From: Antrihabitans stalagmiti
GTDB lineage: Bacteria; Actinomycetota; Actinomycetes; Mycobacteriales; Mycobacteriaceae
Length of the DNA: 64,000 bases
Reading direction: 5' to 3'
NCBI RefSeq assembly: GCF_016482825.1
Contig: NZ_JAEMNV010000001.1
Location: forward strand, 868,001-932,000
The notes beneath the pieces were generated by a model. The model saw nothing but the letters and a program-made list of their open reading frames with translations. It did no database searches and was not told the DNA's origin. Shown here piece by piece: positions 35,566 to 45,312 of this stretch. The number at the start of each line of letters is the position of its first letter. Positions within the stretch are counted from its first letter, which is position 1. A program made the position numbers and the translations under genes.

Positions 35566-35603
35566 AGGTGTGCCGTTGATTCGTAAGAATCAACGGCACA
35601 CCT
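35566..35603. terminator. Strong bidirectional hairpin
   Basis: AGGTGTGCCGTTGATTC, loop GTAA, then its exact reverse complement: a perfect 17-base-pair stem between the converging GDSL esterase and P450 genes. It probably ends transcription from both sides and so marks the 3' end of the large PKS operon. Confidence 0.85.
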
Positions 35604-35627
35604 CGTTGTCGGCCGAAAGAACGACAG

Positions 35628-37046
35628 TCAGTTCTCGACGAGCTTCAGATCGGCTGTGCGAGGCACCAATTCGAGGCGTGCGTCGTTTTCCGGCACGATC
35701 AGGACCCCGCGACTACGGGTGCGTTCCGGTGTCGTATCTTCCCGACGCAGTTCGCAGGTCGACAGCACGTTGCTGAGCACGGCCTTGATCTCGGTGATTG
35801 CGATCCGATCGCCGAGGCATCGAATCGCGCCTCCTCCGAACGGAATCCACGTATTTGCGCCAGGCTTGACATCGAGAAAGCGCTCCGGACGAAACGCTTC
35901 GGCGTCGTCGTAATGATTCGGATCATGATTGAGCAAATGGGCGCTGGCGAACAGTTCGTCGCCCACTTCGTAACGCACGCCGCCGATCTCGAGCGGCTTC
36001 ATAACCTTGCGGAGAATGATCATCGGCAGCGGTGGACGCACCCGCAACAGCTCGTAGACGACCGCGGTGAGGTACGCGTCGCCGGCGCCCTCGTCGAGTT
36101 CGGCGCGCACTCGTTGCGCCACTTCCGGTTCGCGACTGAGGTATTCGAGCGCCCAGCAGATGGCCGATGCCGTGGTCTCCGTGCCCGCGACGAACATCGT
36201 CATGACTTCGTCGCGGATTTCGCGGGTGGACAGTGCGGAGCCGTCGTCGTGTGTGATGCGCAGCAGCATCGACAGCATGTCGTCCCCCAGATCGCCCGAG
36301 GACCTGCGCTCCTCGATGGCCTCGAACAACAATTCGTCCGCACGCTCGCGATGCCGGAGAAAATGGTCGACGCCGGTGCTCCGGATGGCCCGGAGCAGCC
36401 AGGTCACCGGACGAGGCGCGCGCTCGAACATCAACACCGTCGCAAGGTGGTTGTTGAACTCCATCACCTGAAAGATTTCTTCTCCCAGGTCGTCCCAGCT
36501 CGACGGGGTCACCCGTCCGAAGACAACCTCACGGATCACTTCGATCGTGTATCGGTGCGCGTGCGGGTGAACCGAGATGATCTCCTCGCGTGGCCACTTC
36601 GCGACGTCGTGTTTTGCCCGAGCGATGGCCGCGGCCTCGATTCGTTTGAACGCTTCGCCTTTGATGCTCGGCATCAGTGCCTTTCGCCGAGCAAGGTGCG
36701 CTTCCTCGTCGAGGAAGGCGAGTCCGGTTCCACCGAAGAACTTCTCGAGGATGTCGCTGCCGTTACCGGTGTGCAAAACGTCGCGCGGCGCGAGAAACAT
36801 CGCCTTGACGTCGTCGGGATCGGAGATGAGGTAGATCTTCGCCTTCGGCCGGAAGTTCATCCTGAACCGATGCCCGTGCTCAGTGCGCAACTGCGACAAC
36901 CACACGGTTCGTAGCGTCCTGTACTTCCACAGCTGCGCGATCAGGGGCAGCGTCGACCCCGGCAGCTCGGTCGAAGGGATGACCTCGGGTTGGCGCATCG
37001 CTGAATGATCGACCGGGCAACCGGTCATGGTGTCGGGAGTTGGCAT
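35628..37046 (-). CDS. Cytochrome P450
   Basis: A 472-residue soluble bacterial P450. The oxygen-binding I-helix has AGTETT near 284-289, the ExxR motif appears in VYELLRVRPP, and the heme loop FGGGAIRCLGDRIA places the ligand Cys at about 410. There is no fused reductase, so it needs separate ferredoxin partners, which are not in the window. It follows the MFS gene by 30 bases with a good ribosome site (AAGGAAG) and ends at the terminator, making it the last gene of the PKS operon. It is the best candidate for a late hydroxylation or epoxidation of the polyketide. Confidence 0.9.
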   Translation of the reverse strand: MPTPDTMTGCPVDHSAMRQPEVIPSTELPGSTLPLIAQLWKYRTLRTVWLSQLRTEHGHRFRMNFRPKAKIYLISDPDDVKAMFLAPRDVLHTGNGSDILEKFFGGTGLAFLDEEAHLARRKALMPSIKGEAFKRIEAAAIARAKHDVAKWPREEIISVHPHAHRYTIEVIREVVFGRVTPSSWDDLGEEIFQVMEFNNHLATVLMFERAPRPVTWLLRAIRSTGVDHFLRHRERADELLFEAIEERRSSGDLGDDMLSMLLRITHDDGSALSTREIRDEVMTMFVAGTETTASAICWALEYLSREPEVAQRVRAELDEGAGDAYLTAVVYELLRVRPPLPMIILRKVMKPLEIGGVRYEVGDELFASAHLLNHDPNHYDDAEAFRPERFLDVKPGANTWIPFGGGAIRCLGDRIAITEIKAVLSNVLSTCELRREDTTPERTRSRGVLIVPENDARLELVPRTADLKLVEN

Positions 37047-37075
37047 CGGTGTGCTTCCTTTGTAGTTGGATCAGG

Positions 37076-38473
37076 TCAGTTCGTTGCTGCGGCCACCTGG
37101 GCCGCCTCGACGGTGTCACTACTCCGCTCGGCGCCGAGCATGAGCAGCGTGAGGCCCGCAGCGAGGCTGCAGCCGGCCATAAAAAGCCAGGCCGTGTGGA
37201 AGGCGGCAAGGTCAGGACGAACATCGAGAATCACTGCGACAACAGCGACTCCGATCGCAACACCGACCTGCCTGCACATCGTCATCAGTGCGCTGCCCGT
37301 GGCAAAGCGCTCCGGCGGAAGGGACAGCGTTGCCGCCGACGCGACGCTCGTCAGGAGTAGACCGAGCCCGACGCCGCCGACGAGCAGCGCGGGCAGAAAT
37401 GTCGTCGTGTACGCGGGAGCGACTTCCGTCGCAAGCACCCACCAGACACCTGCCGCGGCGAACAGCACACTGCCTACCAGTCCAACCAGGCGAGCACCGT
37501 AGCGCTCAGCGAGGATGCCGCCGGGGACAGCTGCCACGGCGACCATCAGTGGTCCAGGCGCAATCTCCATGGCCGCACGCAACACAGAGTGGTGCCAGAT
37601 CCCGGTGAGGAACAAGGTCGAGGCAAGGATCAACGCAGCGAACGAGCCGAACAGGAAGAACGTCGCGAGATCGCCGACAGCGACGCTTCTGATGCGCAGG
37701 ATCGCGGGATCGATGACGGGCGCCGGATGCCGGAACGTGCGTCGCACGCTGAATACGACGCCGACGATGCCGAGCGCAAACAGTCCGACCACGCCGCCGC
37801 TGGTCCAACCCCAATCCGGACCCTGAACGATCGCCGCAACGATCGCCGCTGCCGTTGCGGCAAGGACAACTGCGCCGAGAACGTCGGGAGCGGTCGGTCG
37901 CTCCTCGCGCATTTCCGGCAGCGTCCGTATGCCGACGATCACGGCGGCGACGCCGATCGGCAGGTTGACGAGAAACACCCAGCGCCAGTCGGCCTGAACG
38001 AGCAAGCCTCCGATCGGCGGACCGAATGCGGCGCCCGCTCCACTCATCGCAGACCACAAACCTATTGCTGCACCGCGTTTCTCGGCTGGGAACAGAGCGA
38101 GCAGCAGGCCGAGCGAGCTCGGCGTCATCAAAGCTGCGCCAACGCCTTGCGCGACGCGGCCTGCCACGAGCACCTCGAGCATCGGAGCCGCAGCGCAGGC
38201 AGCGGAGGCCAGCGTGAACACGACGAGTCCCACCAGAAATGCGCGCTTGCGTCCCGACCTGTCTGCCCACCGCCCGGCGGGCATCAGCAGCGCGGCGAAC
38301 GTGATCGCGTAGGCGCTGAGGACCCAGGAGAGGTCGCCGAGGGTCGCGTCGGAGAACGAAAGCAACATGTCGGGGAACGCGATGTTGACGATCATCACGT
38401 CGAGTGACGATACGAATACTGCGACAAGTACGACGGCAATAGCGCCGCGACGTCGCGGCTCGACCTGATTCAT
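37076..38473 (-). CDS. MFS exporter, DHA2 (14-segment) family
   Basis: A 465-residue drug:H+ antiporter-2 type transporter. Its start (ATG 38473) overlaps the stop of the terminal PKS as ATGA; a start 4 codons earlier is possible but less coupled. Visible motifs include [13 protein letters not shown] in the first segment, [13 protein letters not shown] in loop 2-3, and the motif C-like region [11 protein letters not shown] in segment 5. About 14 membrane segments are predicted. Being translationally coupled to the last PKS, it most likely exports the finished product and may give self-resistance. Confidence 0.88.
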   Translation of the reverse strand: MNQVEPRRRGAIAVVLVAVFVSSLDVMIVNIAFPDMLLSFSDATLGDLSWVLSAYAITFAALLMPAGRWADRSGRKRAFLVGLVVFTLASAACAAAPMLEVLVAGRVAQGVGAALMTPSSLGLLLALFPAEKRGAAIGLWSAMSGAGAAFGPPIGGLLVQADWRWVFLVNLPIGVAAVIVGIRTLPEMREERPTAPDVLGAVVLAATAAAIVAAIVQGPDWGWTSGGVVGLFALGIVGVVFSVRRTFRHPAPVIDPAILRIRSVAVGDLATFFLFGSFAALILASTLFLTGIWHHSVLRAAMEIAPGPLMVAVAAVPGGILAERYGARLVGLVGSVLFAAAGVWWVLATEVAPAYTTTFLPALLVGGVGLGLLLTSVASAATLSLPPERFATGSALMTMCRQVGVAIGVAVVAVILDVRPDLAAFHTAWLFMAGCSLAAGLTLLMLGAERSSDTVEAAQVAAATN

Positions 38474-41400
38474 GACTCGATCCACCTTTTCGTCGTTGTT
38501 GCGGTGTCGATTGCGGCATCTCCGATGAGGGAGAAGTGGTCAGCGACGACATCGGCTTGCTCGTCGCTCTCCTGCCACCACGGCCAGTCGATCGGGGCGG
38601 CGCCCCCACCGATTCCTTCGGTTGCGCGGATCAGTAGCGTCGGCGCGCCGATCTGTGTGGATCGGCGGTCGCGCAGCAGGCGCATGTAGGTGCCCATTGC
38701 GAGCCAGGCGTCGTCGCCGATCTCGTCGTCTCGGGTGTCTCGACGGTCCCGGAGAATCTCGGCCATGACCATCGCGAAGATCCGATCGGTCTCCTGCCGA
38801 TCAGCGGGCATGGGCGTGTCGATCATCACGACCCCGGCTACAGCGCTGCCCTGCTTCTCGAGTTCGGCTGCGAGCGAGTGCGCGACCAGGCCACCGATCG
38901 AATAGCCGACGAGCACGATAGGACCGTCACCGACAACTCGCCTCATCGAGGACGCGAGCACATCCACGGCGACCGTCCAGGAGCGTGGCACCGCTTCCGT
39001 GCCACGAAAGCCGGGGAGCGAGCATGCGAAGACGTCGTGCGTTGTGTCGAAATGGTCCGCGAATCTCATGAACTGATGCGGACCGGATCCGACGACGAAC
39101 GAGGGAACACAGACGAGTTTCGTTGTCGCACTGCCGGATGCAAGCTTGACGACGAAGTTGTCGTCGGCCCCCTCCAGTTCGGCGGCCGCTGCGAACGAGC
39201 GGCGAAACTGTGACGCCTCCGCCAGCATCGGTAGCGCGTCCGCGATCGTTCCCGCGGCAAACGCGTGCCGAATCATCTCGCCGACCGTTCCGCTACCACT
39301 TCCGAATTCAGGGACGAGCTCGGCGTATCGGGCGGGGGTCGGTTCTTTTGCCACTTCGAATGTTTCGAGGATCAGCCGTGCGGTTGCGGTCGGTGTCGGG
39401 TGCTCGAAGATCAGGGTCGCGGGAAGTTTGTGACCCGTAGCCTGCGTCAACCGGTTACGCAACTCCACCGCAGCAAGCGAATCGAAACCAAGATCCTTGA
39501 ACGCCCGATCAGGATCCACACTGCCCGAACCCGAATGACCCAACACCGCCGCAACATGAGACCGCACAAGATCGACAACAACCGACTCCCGCTCAGCAGC
39601 AGGCATTCCGGCGAGCCGCTGCGCCAACGAACCCGAACTGGCCGCCACCTCTCGCACCGGTGCCCGCACCAATCCACGCAGCAGTGCCGGAAGCAGCCCG
39701 GCCTTGGCTTGGTGTCGCAGCGCAGCGAGATCGAGCTGAACCGGAGCAAGAAGCGCCCGATCCGACCGCAACGCCACATCGAACAAACCCAACGCCTGCT
39801 CCGCCGACATCGCACCCACCCCCAACCGACCCAACCGCGCCAACTCCTCCTCCCCCAACCCACCCGTCATCCCCGTGCCATCCGCCCACAACCCCCACGC
39901 CAACGACACACCAGGCAACCCCTGCGCCCGACGCAGCACCGCAACCGCATCCAACCCAGCATTCGCCGCCGCATAATTCGCCTGACCCGCACTACCCACC
40001 AACGCCGCCATCGACGAAAACAACACAAACGCCGACACATCCAACCCCGCCGTCAACTCGTGCAACACCAACGCCCCATCCACCTTCGGACGCAACACCC
40101 CCGCCAAACTCTCCTGCGACATCGACTCCACCACACCGTCATCGAGCACACCCGCCGCATGCACCACCGCCGTCAACGGCCACTGCAACGAATCCAACAA
40201 CGCCCCCACCGCACCCCGATCGGCCACATCACACACCTCCACCCGCACCTCGGCCCCCAACGCCTCGAGCCCCGCCAACACCTCGAGCCCCGCCGCATCC
40301 ACCCCAGCCCGACCCCGCCGCGACACCAACACCAAACGCTTCACCCCATACACACCCACCAAATGCCGAGCCAACACCAACCCCAACCCACCCGTACCAC
40401 CCGTAATCAACACCGACCCCTCCGGATCGATCGGCGCAGGCACCGTCAACACAACCTTGCCGACATTGCGACCCTCCCGCAAAAACCGAAACGCCTCCCC
40501 ACCAGCACGCACATCCCACGTCCGCACCGGAGCATGAGCCAACACACCCTCGGCGAACCACTCGACGACCTGGGCGAGTGTTTGCTGAATTCGGTCGGCG
40601 CCAGCTGCCTCGGATACATCGAACGCCCGATACCGCACACCAGGGTGTTCTCGCGCAACGACTTCCGGGTCTCGAACATCGGCCTTGCCGATCTCGAGGA
40701 ACCGGCCACCTGGCGACAACAGACCCAAGGTGGTGTCGATGTATTCGCCTGCCAGCGCATTCAACACGACGTCCACACCGGTTGCGAAGGTCTCACCGAA
40801 GCCGAGGTCTCGCGACGAGGCGATCCGATCTTCGGCAATCCCCAACTCCCGCAACGCGTCCCACTTCGACGGACTCGCCGTCGCGAACACCTCGGCACCA
40901 AGGTGCTGCGCGATCCGAACAGCCGCCATCCCCACCCCACCAGCCGCGGCATGCACCAGCACCCGCTCCCCCGGCTGCACACCCGCCAGATCGATCAGAC
41001 CGTAGTACGCAGTCAGATACACCACCGGCACCGCGGCTGCCTGCACGAACGACCAGTCGTCCGGCATAGTGGTGACCATCTGCCGATCGGCGACGGCAAC
41101 GGGACCGAAGGTATCCGACACCAGCCCGAACACGCGATCGCCTGGTGCGAGATCGGTTACCGCCGAACCGATCTCGAGCACCACCCCGGCTGCCTCGCTA
41201 CCGAGCGGCGCATCGCCCGGATACATCCCCAAGGCGATCAGAACGTCCCGGAAGTTCAGGCCTGCAGCCCGCACTCCTATCCGCACTTCGTCTGCTGCCA
41301 ACACTCGGTCGGCATCCGACGCCACGATGGCGAGATGTTCGAGCGAGCCTTTCTTCGTGATTCCCAACCGCCACAGGCCCTCCCGAGGACCGCTCGCACG

Positions 41401-44400
41401 CACGAGACGAGGCGCGAGCACACGTCCGGCGCGGATCGCAAGCTGCGGCTCGTCGGTACCGACCAGCGCACTCCAGTCGGGATCGGGACCGTCGTCGACG
41501 TCGACCAGTACGAACCTGCCAGGATGCTCCGACTGCGCGCTTCGCACGAGCCCCGAGACCCCGGCCGCAATCGGATCCTTCTCGGCGTTACGGGTCGCCA
41601 GCACCAACCGCGCGTCGGCGGGCGCCTGTGCCAGCCAGGTCTGCACAGACTCCAGAGCTTGCGCTGCAGTGTCCACGCGCGCCACCTCGACAGCACCGGC
41701 TCGCACACCGTCGGGTACCGCGACCCACTCCAGCTCGAACAACGAATCGTGTCCACCGCCGAGCTGCGCCGCCTCCACAGGACGTGTGTCCAGGCGAGCC
41801 ACCTCGAGAACGGGATCGCCGTGTTCGCTGACGATGTCGATCCGCAGTGCGGGTCCGTCGGACTGTCCGATAGCCCGGATCCGCACCCGGACTGTCGAGA
41901 CGTCCGACCGCCCAAGCCGAACACCCGACCACGAAAACGGCAGCACCGCAGCCACATCCGCACCCTGCTGCAGCAGGACACCGTGCAACGCCGCATCGAA
42001 CAGAGCGGGATGTATCACGAAGCCTTCGGCAAGTGCCTCTTCCGGCAGCACGACCTCTGCGTAGATGTCGTCGCCGCTGCGCCAGGCTGCTCGGACGCCC
42101 CGAAATGTTGGGCCGTAGTCGAACCCGAGGTCGGCCATCCCGGGGTATAGATCCCCGACCGCAGTCGACTTGGCACCCGGCGGTGGCCAGTGCACCGGAA
42201 ACGGTTCCGGCACAACCACGTCCGCAGTCAGCCAACCGCGCGCATGGCACGTCCCGCTGTGGTCGTCGTCCTGGCGCGAAAAGATCCCGATCTCGCGGCG
42301 GCCGTCCGTATCGGCGTGCCCGACCGTCACCTGGATTCTGCGCGTCGTGTCGGCATCGAGCACGAGAGGAGCTTCGATCACCAGTTCGTCGGGTACAGGG
42401 CACCCGACGGTCCGACCGGCCGCGAGTGCCAGCTCGACCAGCGCTGTGCCGGGTAGCAACACGATCCCGAACACCATGTGGTCGCGGGTCCATGGGTGCG
42501 TGTGCTGGGATATCGATCCGGTGAACAGCCACTCGTCGCTGTCGCCGATCTGCGCTACCGCGGCCAAGATCGGATGGTCCACCCGACCTAGACCGGCCGC
42601 CGAGATGTCCCCGACACCAGCGGTCGGCATGATCCAGAAATGCTGGCGCGTAAACGCATACGTGGGCAGGTCGACCTGCTGCGCGCCCGTACCGTCGTAG
42701 AACGTCGGCCACTGCACCGCTGCGCCCGCGACGTGCGCCTGCCCGAGGAACCCTGCAAACGTCGCGGGTTCGGAGTGGCGAGCACGCAGCGCCGCAGCGA
42801 CAAGGATGTTGTCGTTCTCGTCGAGGGTTTGCCGCGCCATCGCGGTCAAAATCGCGTCCGGGCCGAGTTCGAGGAACCGACGAACCCCCAGCTCGTGCAG
42901 GGTTGCGACGCCGTCTGCGAACCGCACCGCCTTGCGGACATGGTTCACCCAGTACATCGGGTCGGTCAGCTCCACAGACACGAGAGCGCCTGTCAGGTTC
43001 GACACGATCGGGATCCGCGGTTCTGCGAACGTCAGACTCTTTGCCACGCTCTCGAACTCGGTGAGCATCGGTTGCATCCGGGGCGAGTGGAAAGCGTGGC
43101 TGACCTTGAGCCGTGTGGTCTTTCGGCCCGACCACTGCGGCAGCCATTCGTCGACCGCATCGGTGTCGCCGGATACGACGACAGCGCGCGGCGCGTTCAC
43201 CGCTGCAATTGCCAGCCGACCGGCGAAGCCGTCGAGCGACGGCGCGATTTCGGACTCGTCGGCCTGGACCGCAACCATCGCGCCACCCGGCGGAAGTGCA
43301 CCCATCAAGCGTGCCCGCGCCGCCACGAGTGTGCATACGTCCGGCAACGTCAACACGCCGGACACATGCGCGGCGGCAAGCTCGCCGACAGAATGGCCGA
43401 TCAGGTAGTCCGGACGTATGCCGAGTGATTCGACCAACCGGAACAACGCGACCTCGACGGCGAACAACGCGGGCTGGGTGAACTCGGTCGCATCCAACAG
43501 CGTGGAATCGTCGGACAACAAGTCTCGCACCGAGCGACCGACCCGCCCGTCCAACTCCGCGCAGACCTCGTCAAGCGCGCGGTCGAATACCGGAAACGCC
43601 TGCGCCAGTTCGGCACCCATGCGCGCCCGCTGCGATCCCTGGCCGCTGAACATAAAGGCCGTCTTTCCATCGACAGCCCGCGTCGTTGAAACGTCGGCTG
43701 CCAGCGCATCGAGCCCGTGCAACAGTTCGTCGCGCGTCGATGCGACGACGACCGCACGACGCTCGAGCAGCGCTCGCGTCGTGGCTTGCGAGAATCCGAC
43801 GTCGAGTACCGACACATCGGGCCGCGCTAGCAGGTGAGCACGTAGCCGACCGGCTTGCGCACGCAGTGCGCTGTCGGTGCGGGCCGAGACGAGCACCGGT
43901 GCCGCGGGGAGCACCCGATCGACGCGAACCTCCACCGGTACATCGGCAGGCGCCTCTTCGAGGATGACATGCGCGTTGGTGCCGCTGATCCCGAACGACG
44001 AAACCCCGGCTCTACGCGGCCTCCCGTTGCGCGACCACTTCTGCGCCTCGGTGAGCAACGCGACGTGGCCGGACTCCCAATCCACATGCGGCGACGGTTC
44101 GTCCACATGCAGCGTCGCGGGCAACAATTCGTGCTGCAACGCAAGCACCATCTTCATCACCCCCGCAACACCCGCGGCTGCGGACGTATGGCCGATGTTC
44201 GACTTGATCGAGCCCAACCACAACGGGTTCGTCCGGTTCCGGCCATAGACCGCGAGCAACGCTCTCGCCTCGATCGGGTCGCCAAGCTTCGTACCCGTCC
44301 CGTGGCCCTCGACGGCGTCGACATCCTCGGGACCCACATCAGCGTTGGTCAGCGCAGCCCGGATCACCCGTTCCTGCGCGGATCCGCTCGGTGCCGTCAA

Positions 44401-45312
44401 TCCGTTGCTCGCACCGTCCTGATTGACTGCGCTGCCACTCAGCACAGCCAAGATTCGTCGACCGTTGCGCCGCGCTTCGGACAGCCGCTCCAACACGACC
44501 AGACCGACACCGTCGGCAAAGCCGGTGCCGTCAGCCGCCGCGGCATACGCCTTGCACCGACCGTCCTCCGCGAGACCACGCTGCCGACTGAACTCGACGA
44601 ACAACGTCGGTCCGGCAAGGATCGTCACTCCGCCGACCAACGCCAGCGAACAGTCACCTGCACGCAAGCCCTGTGCCGCCTGATGCATCGCGACCAACGA
44701 CGACGAACACGCCGTATCGACCGACACTGCTGGTCCGGCCAAACCGAGCGCATAGGAGACGCGGCCCGAAAGGACACTGGTCAGCAGGCCGGTGCGATAC
44801 CCCTCCAATTCGGGTGGCATCGGTTCGCCGTACTCCGATTTGAATCCTCCGCAGTAGACTCCGGTAGCGCTGCCGCGCAACGACACCGGATCGATGCCCG
44901 CATTTTCGAACGCCTCCCACGCCGCTTCGAGCAACAACCGCTGTTGCGGATCCATCGCCAGCGCCTCGCGCGGGCTGATCCCGAAGAACTCGGCGTCGAA
45001 CTCGCCTGGCCGGTCGAGGAAGCCGCCGCCGCGGGTGTAGAACTTTCCGATCCGATCCGGATCCGGGTCGTACAGATCATCGATATTCCAGCCACGGTCG
45101 GTCGGCACGCTGGTGATCGCATCGCGACCGGATGCCACGAGTTCCCACAACTCGTCCGGCGACGAGACGCCGCCCGGATACCTGCAGCTCATGCCGACGA
45201 TGGCGATCGGTTCGGTCGACTGCGCAACGAGCCGACGGTTCTGCTGCCGTAGTCGGTCGGTTTCCTTGATCGACTTCCGCAGTGCCTCTACCAGTTCCGT
45301 GTTCGAACTCAT
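38470..45312 (-). CDS. Type I PKS, final module: KS-AT-DH-ER-KR-ACP-TE
   Basis: A 2,280-residue single-module PKS. N-terminal docking coil at 1-33; KS at 34-455 with TACSSSL (Cys202), HGTGT and NIGH; AT near 545-835 with GHSVGE (Ser641) and HAFH (malonyl-specific); DH with [11 protein letters not shown] (His945) and [10 protein letters not shown] (Asp1106); ER at 1315-1610 with [15 protein letters not shown] near 1630 with LDD and YAAAN (B-type); ACP near 1937; TE near 2020-2280 with GYSIGG and a late ADHFSLI. All domains look active, so it adds a fully reduced unsubstituted C2 unit and releases the chain. Starts inside the upstream PKS stop (ATGA). Residues about 1585-1951 lie in a DNA segment identical to the neighbouring PKS gene. 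Confidence 0.94.
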   Translation of the reverse strand: MSSNTELVEALRKSIKETDRLRQQNRRLVAQSTEPIAIVGMSCRYPGGVSSPDELWELVASGRDAITSVPTDRGWNIDDLYDPDPDRIGKFYTRGGGFLDRPGEFDAEFFGISPREALAMDPQQRLLLEAAWEAFENAGIDPVSLRGSATGVYCGGFKSEYGEPMPPELEGYRTGLLTSVLSGRVSYALGLAGPAVSVDTACSSSLVAMHQAAQGLRAGDCSLALVGGVTILAGPTLFVEFSRQRGLAEDGRCKAYAAAADGTGFADGVGLVVLERLSEARRNGRRILAVLSGSAVNQDGASNGLTAPSGSAQERVIRAALTNADVGPEDVDAVEGHGTGTKLGDPIEARALLAVYGRNRTNPLWLGSIKSNIGHTSAAAGVAGVMKMVLALQHELLPATLHVDEPSPHVDWESGHVALLTEAQKWSRNGRPRRAGVSSFGISGTNAHVILEEAPADVPVEVRVDRVLPAAPVLVSARTDSALRAQAGRLRAHLLARPDVSVLDVGFSQATTRALLERRAVVVASTRDELLHGLDALAADVSTTRAVDGKTAFMFSGQGSQRARMGAELAQAFPVFDRALDEVCAELDGRVGRSVRDLLSDDSTLLDATEFTQPALFAVEVALFRLVESLGIRPDYLIGHSVGELAAAHVSGVLTLPDVCTLVAARARLMGALPPGGAMVAVQADESEIAPSLDGFAGRLAIAAVNAPRAVVVSGDTDAVDEWLPQWSGRKTTRLKVSHAFHSPRMQPMLTEFESVAKSLTFAEPRIPIVSNLTGALVSVELTDPMYWVNHVRKAVRFADGVATLHELGVRRFLELGPDAILTAMARQTLDENDNILVAAALRARHSEPATFAGFLGQAHVAGAAVQWPTFYDGTGAQQVDLPTYAFTRQHFWIMPTAGVGDISAAGLGRVDHPILAAVAQIGDSDEWLFTGSISQHTHPWTRDHMVFGIVLLPGTALVELALAAGRTVGCPVPDELVIEAPLVLDADTTRRIQVTVGHADTDGRREIGIFSRQDDDHSGTCHARGWLTADVVVPEPFPVHWPPPGAKSTAVGDLYPGMADLGFDYGPTFRGVRAAWRSGDDIYAEVVLPEEALAEGFVIHPALFDAALHGVLLQQGADVAAVLPFSWSGVRLGRSDVSTVRVRIRAIGQSDGPALRIDIVSEHGDPVLEVARLDTRPVEAAQLGGGHDSLFELEWVAVPDGVRAGAVEVARVDTAAQALESVQTWLAQAPADARLVLATRNAEKDPIAAGVSGLVRSAQSEHPGRFVLVDVDDGPDPDWSALVGTDEPQLAIRAGRVLAPRLVRASGPREGLWRLGITKKGSLEHLAIVASDADRVLAADEVRIGVRAAGLNFRDVLIALGMYPGDAPLGSEAAGVVLEIGSAVTDLAPGDRVFGLVSDTFGPVAVADRQMVTTMPDDWSFVQAAAVPVVYLTAYYGLIDLAGVQPGERVLVHAAAGGVGMAAVRIAQHLGAEVFATASPSKWDALRELGIAEDRIASSRDLGFGETFATGVDVVLNALAGEYIDTTLGLLSPGGRFLEIGKADVRDPEVVAREHPGVRYRAFDVSEAAGADRIQQTLAQVVEWFAEGVLAHAPVRTWDVRAGGEAFRFLREGRNVGKVVLTVPAPIDPEGSVLITGGTGGLGLVLARHLVGVYGVKRLVLVSRRGRAGVDAAGLEVLAGLEALGAEVRVEVCDVADRGAVGALLDSLQWPLTAVVHAAGVLDDGVVESMSQESLAGVLRPKVDGALVLHELTAGLDVSAFVLFSSMAALVGSAGQANYAAANAGLDAVAVLRRAQGLPGVSLAWGLWADGTGMTGGLGEEELARLGRLGVGAMSAEQALGLFDVALRSDRALLAPVQLDLAALRHQAKAGLLPALLRGLVRAPVREVAASSGSLAQRLAGMPAAERESVVVDLVRSHVAAVLGHSGSGSVDPDRAFKDLGFDSLAAVELRNRLTQATGHKLPATLIFEHPTPTATARLILETFEVAKEPTPARYAELVPEFGSGSGTVGEMIRHAFAAGTIADALPMLAEASQFRRSFAAAAELEGADDNFVVKLASGSATTKLVCVPSFVVGSGPHQFMRFADHFDTTHDVFACSLPGFRGTEAVPRSWTVAVDVLASSMRRVVGDGPIVLVGYSIGGLVAHSLAAELEKQGSAVAGVVMIDTPMPADRQETDRIFAMVMAEILRDRRDTRDDEIGDDAWLAMGTYMRLLRDRRSTQIGAPTLLIRATEGIGGGAAPIDWPWWQESDEQADVVADHFSLIGDAAIDTATTTKRWIES
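39458..40558. repeat. 1,101-bp perfect repeat, copy in the terminal PKS gene
   Basis: Identical at every base I compared to 45637-46737 (constant offset 6,179). It covers the ER end, the whole KR and most of the ACP. The coding strand from about 40,540 to 39,760 is very rich in G and T, with Leu mostly TTG, Gly GGG/GGT and Val GTG, while the flanks prefer CTC, GGC and GTC. This combination of repetition and skew fits a GRINS element. Confidence 0.9.

Noticed and set aside
39265-42150. Very long rightward open frame (961 codons) opposite the terminal PKS gene
   Set aside because: Its product is dominated by Arg, His, Gln, Pro and Thr, and it is open only because the PKS coding strand is skewed in base use. 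The opposite frame has full PKS domains.
41588-43336. 582-codon leftward frame inside the terminal PKS gene
   Set aside because: It is a +1 shadow of the AT and DH coding region; no domain and extreme arginine content.
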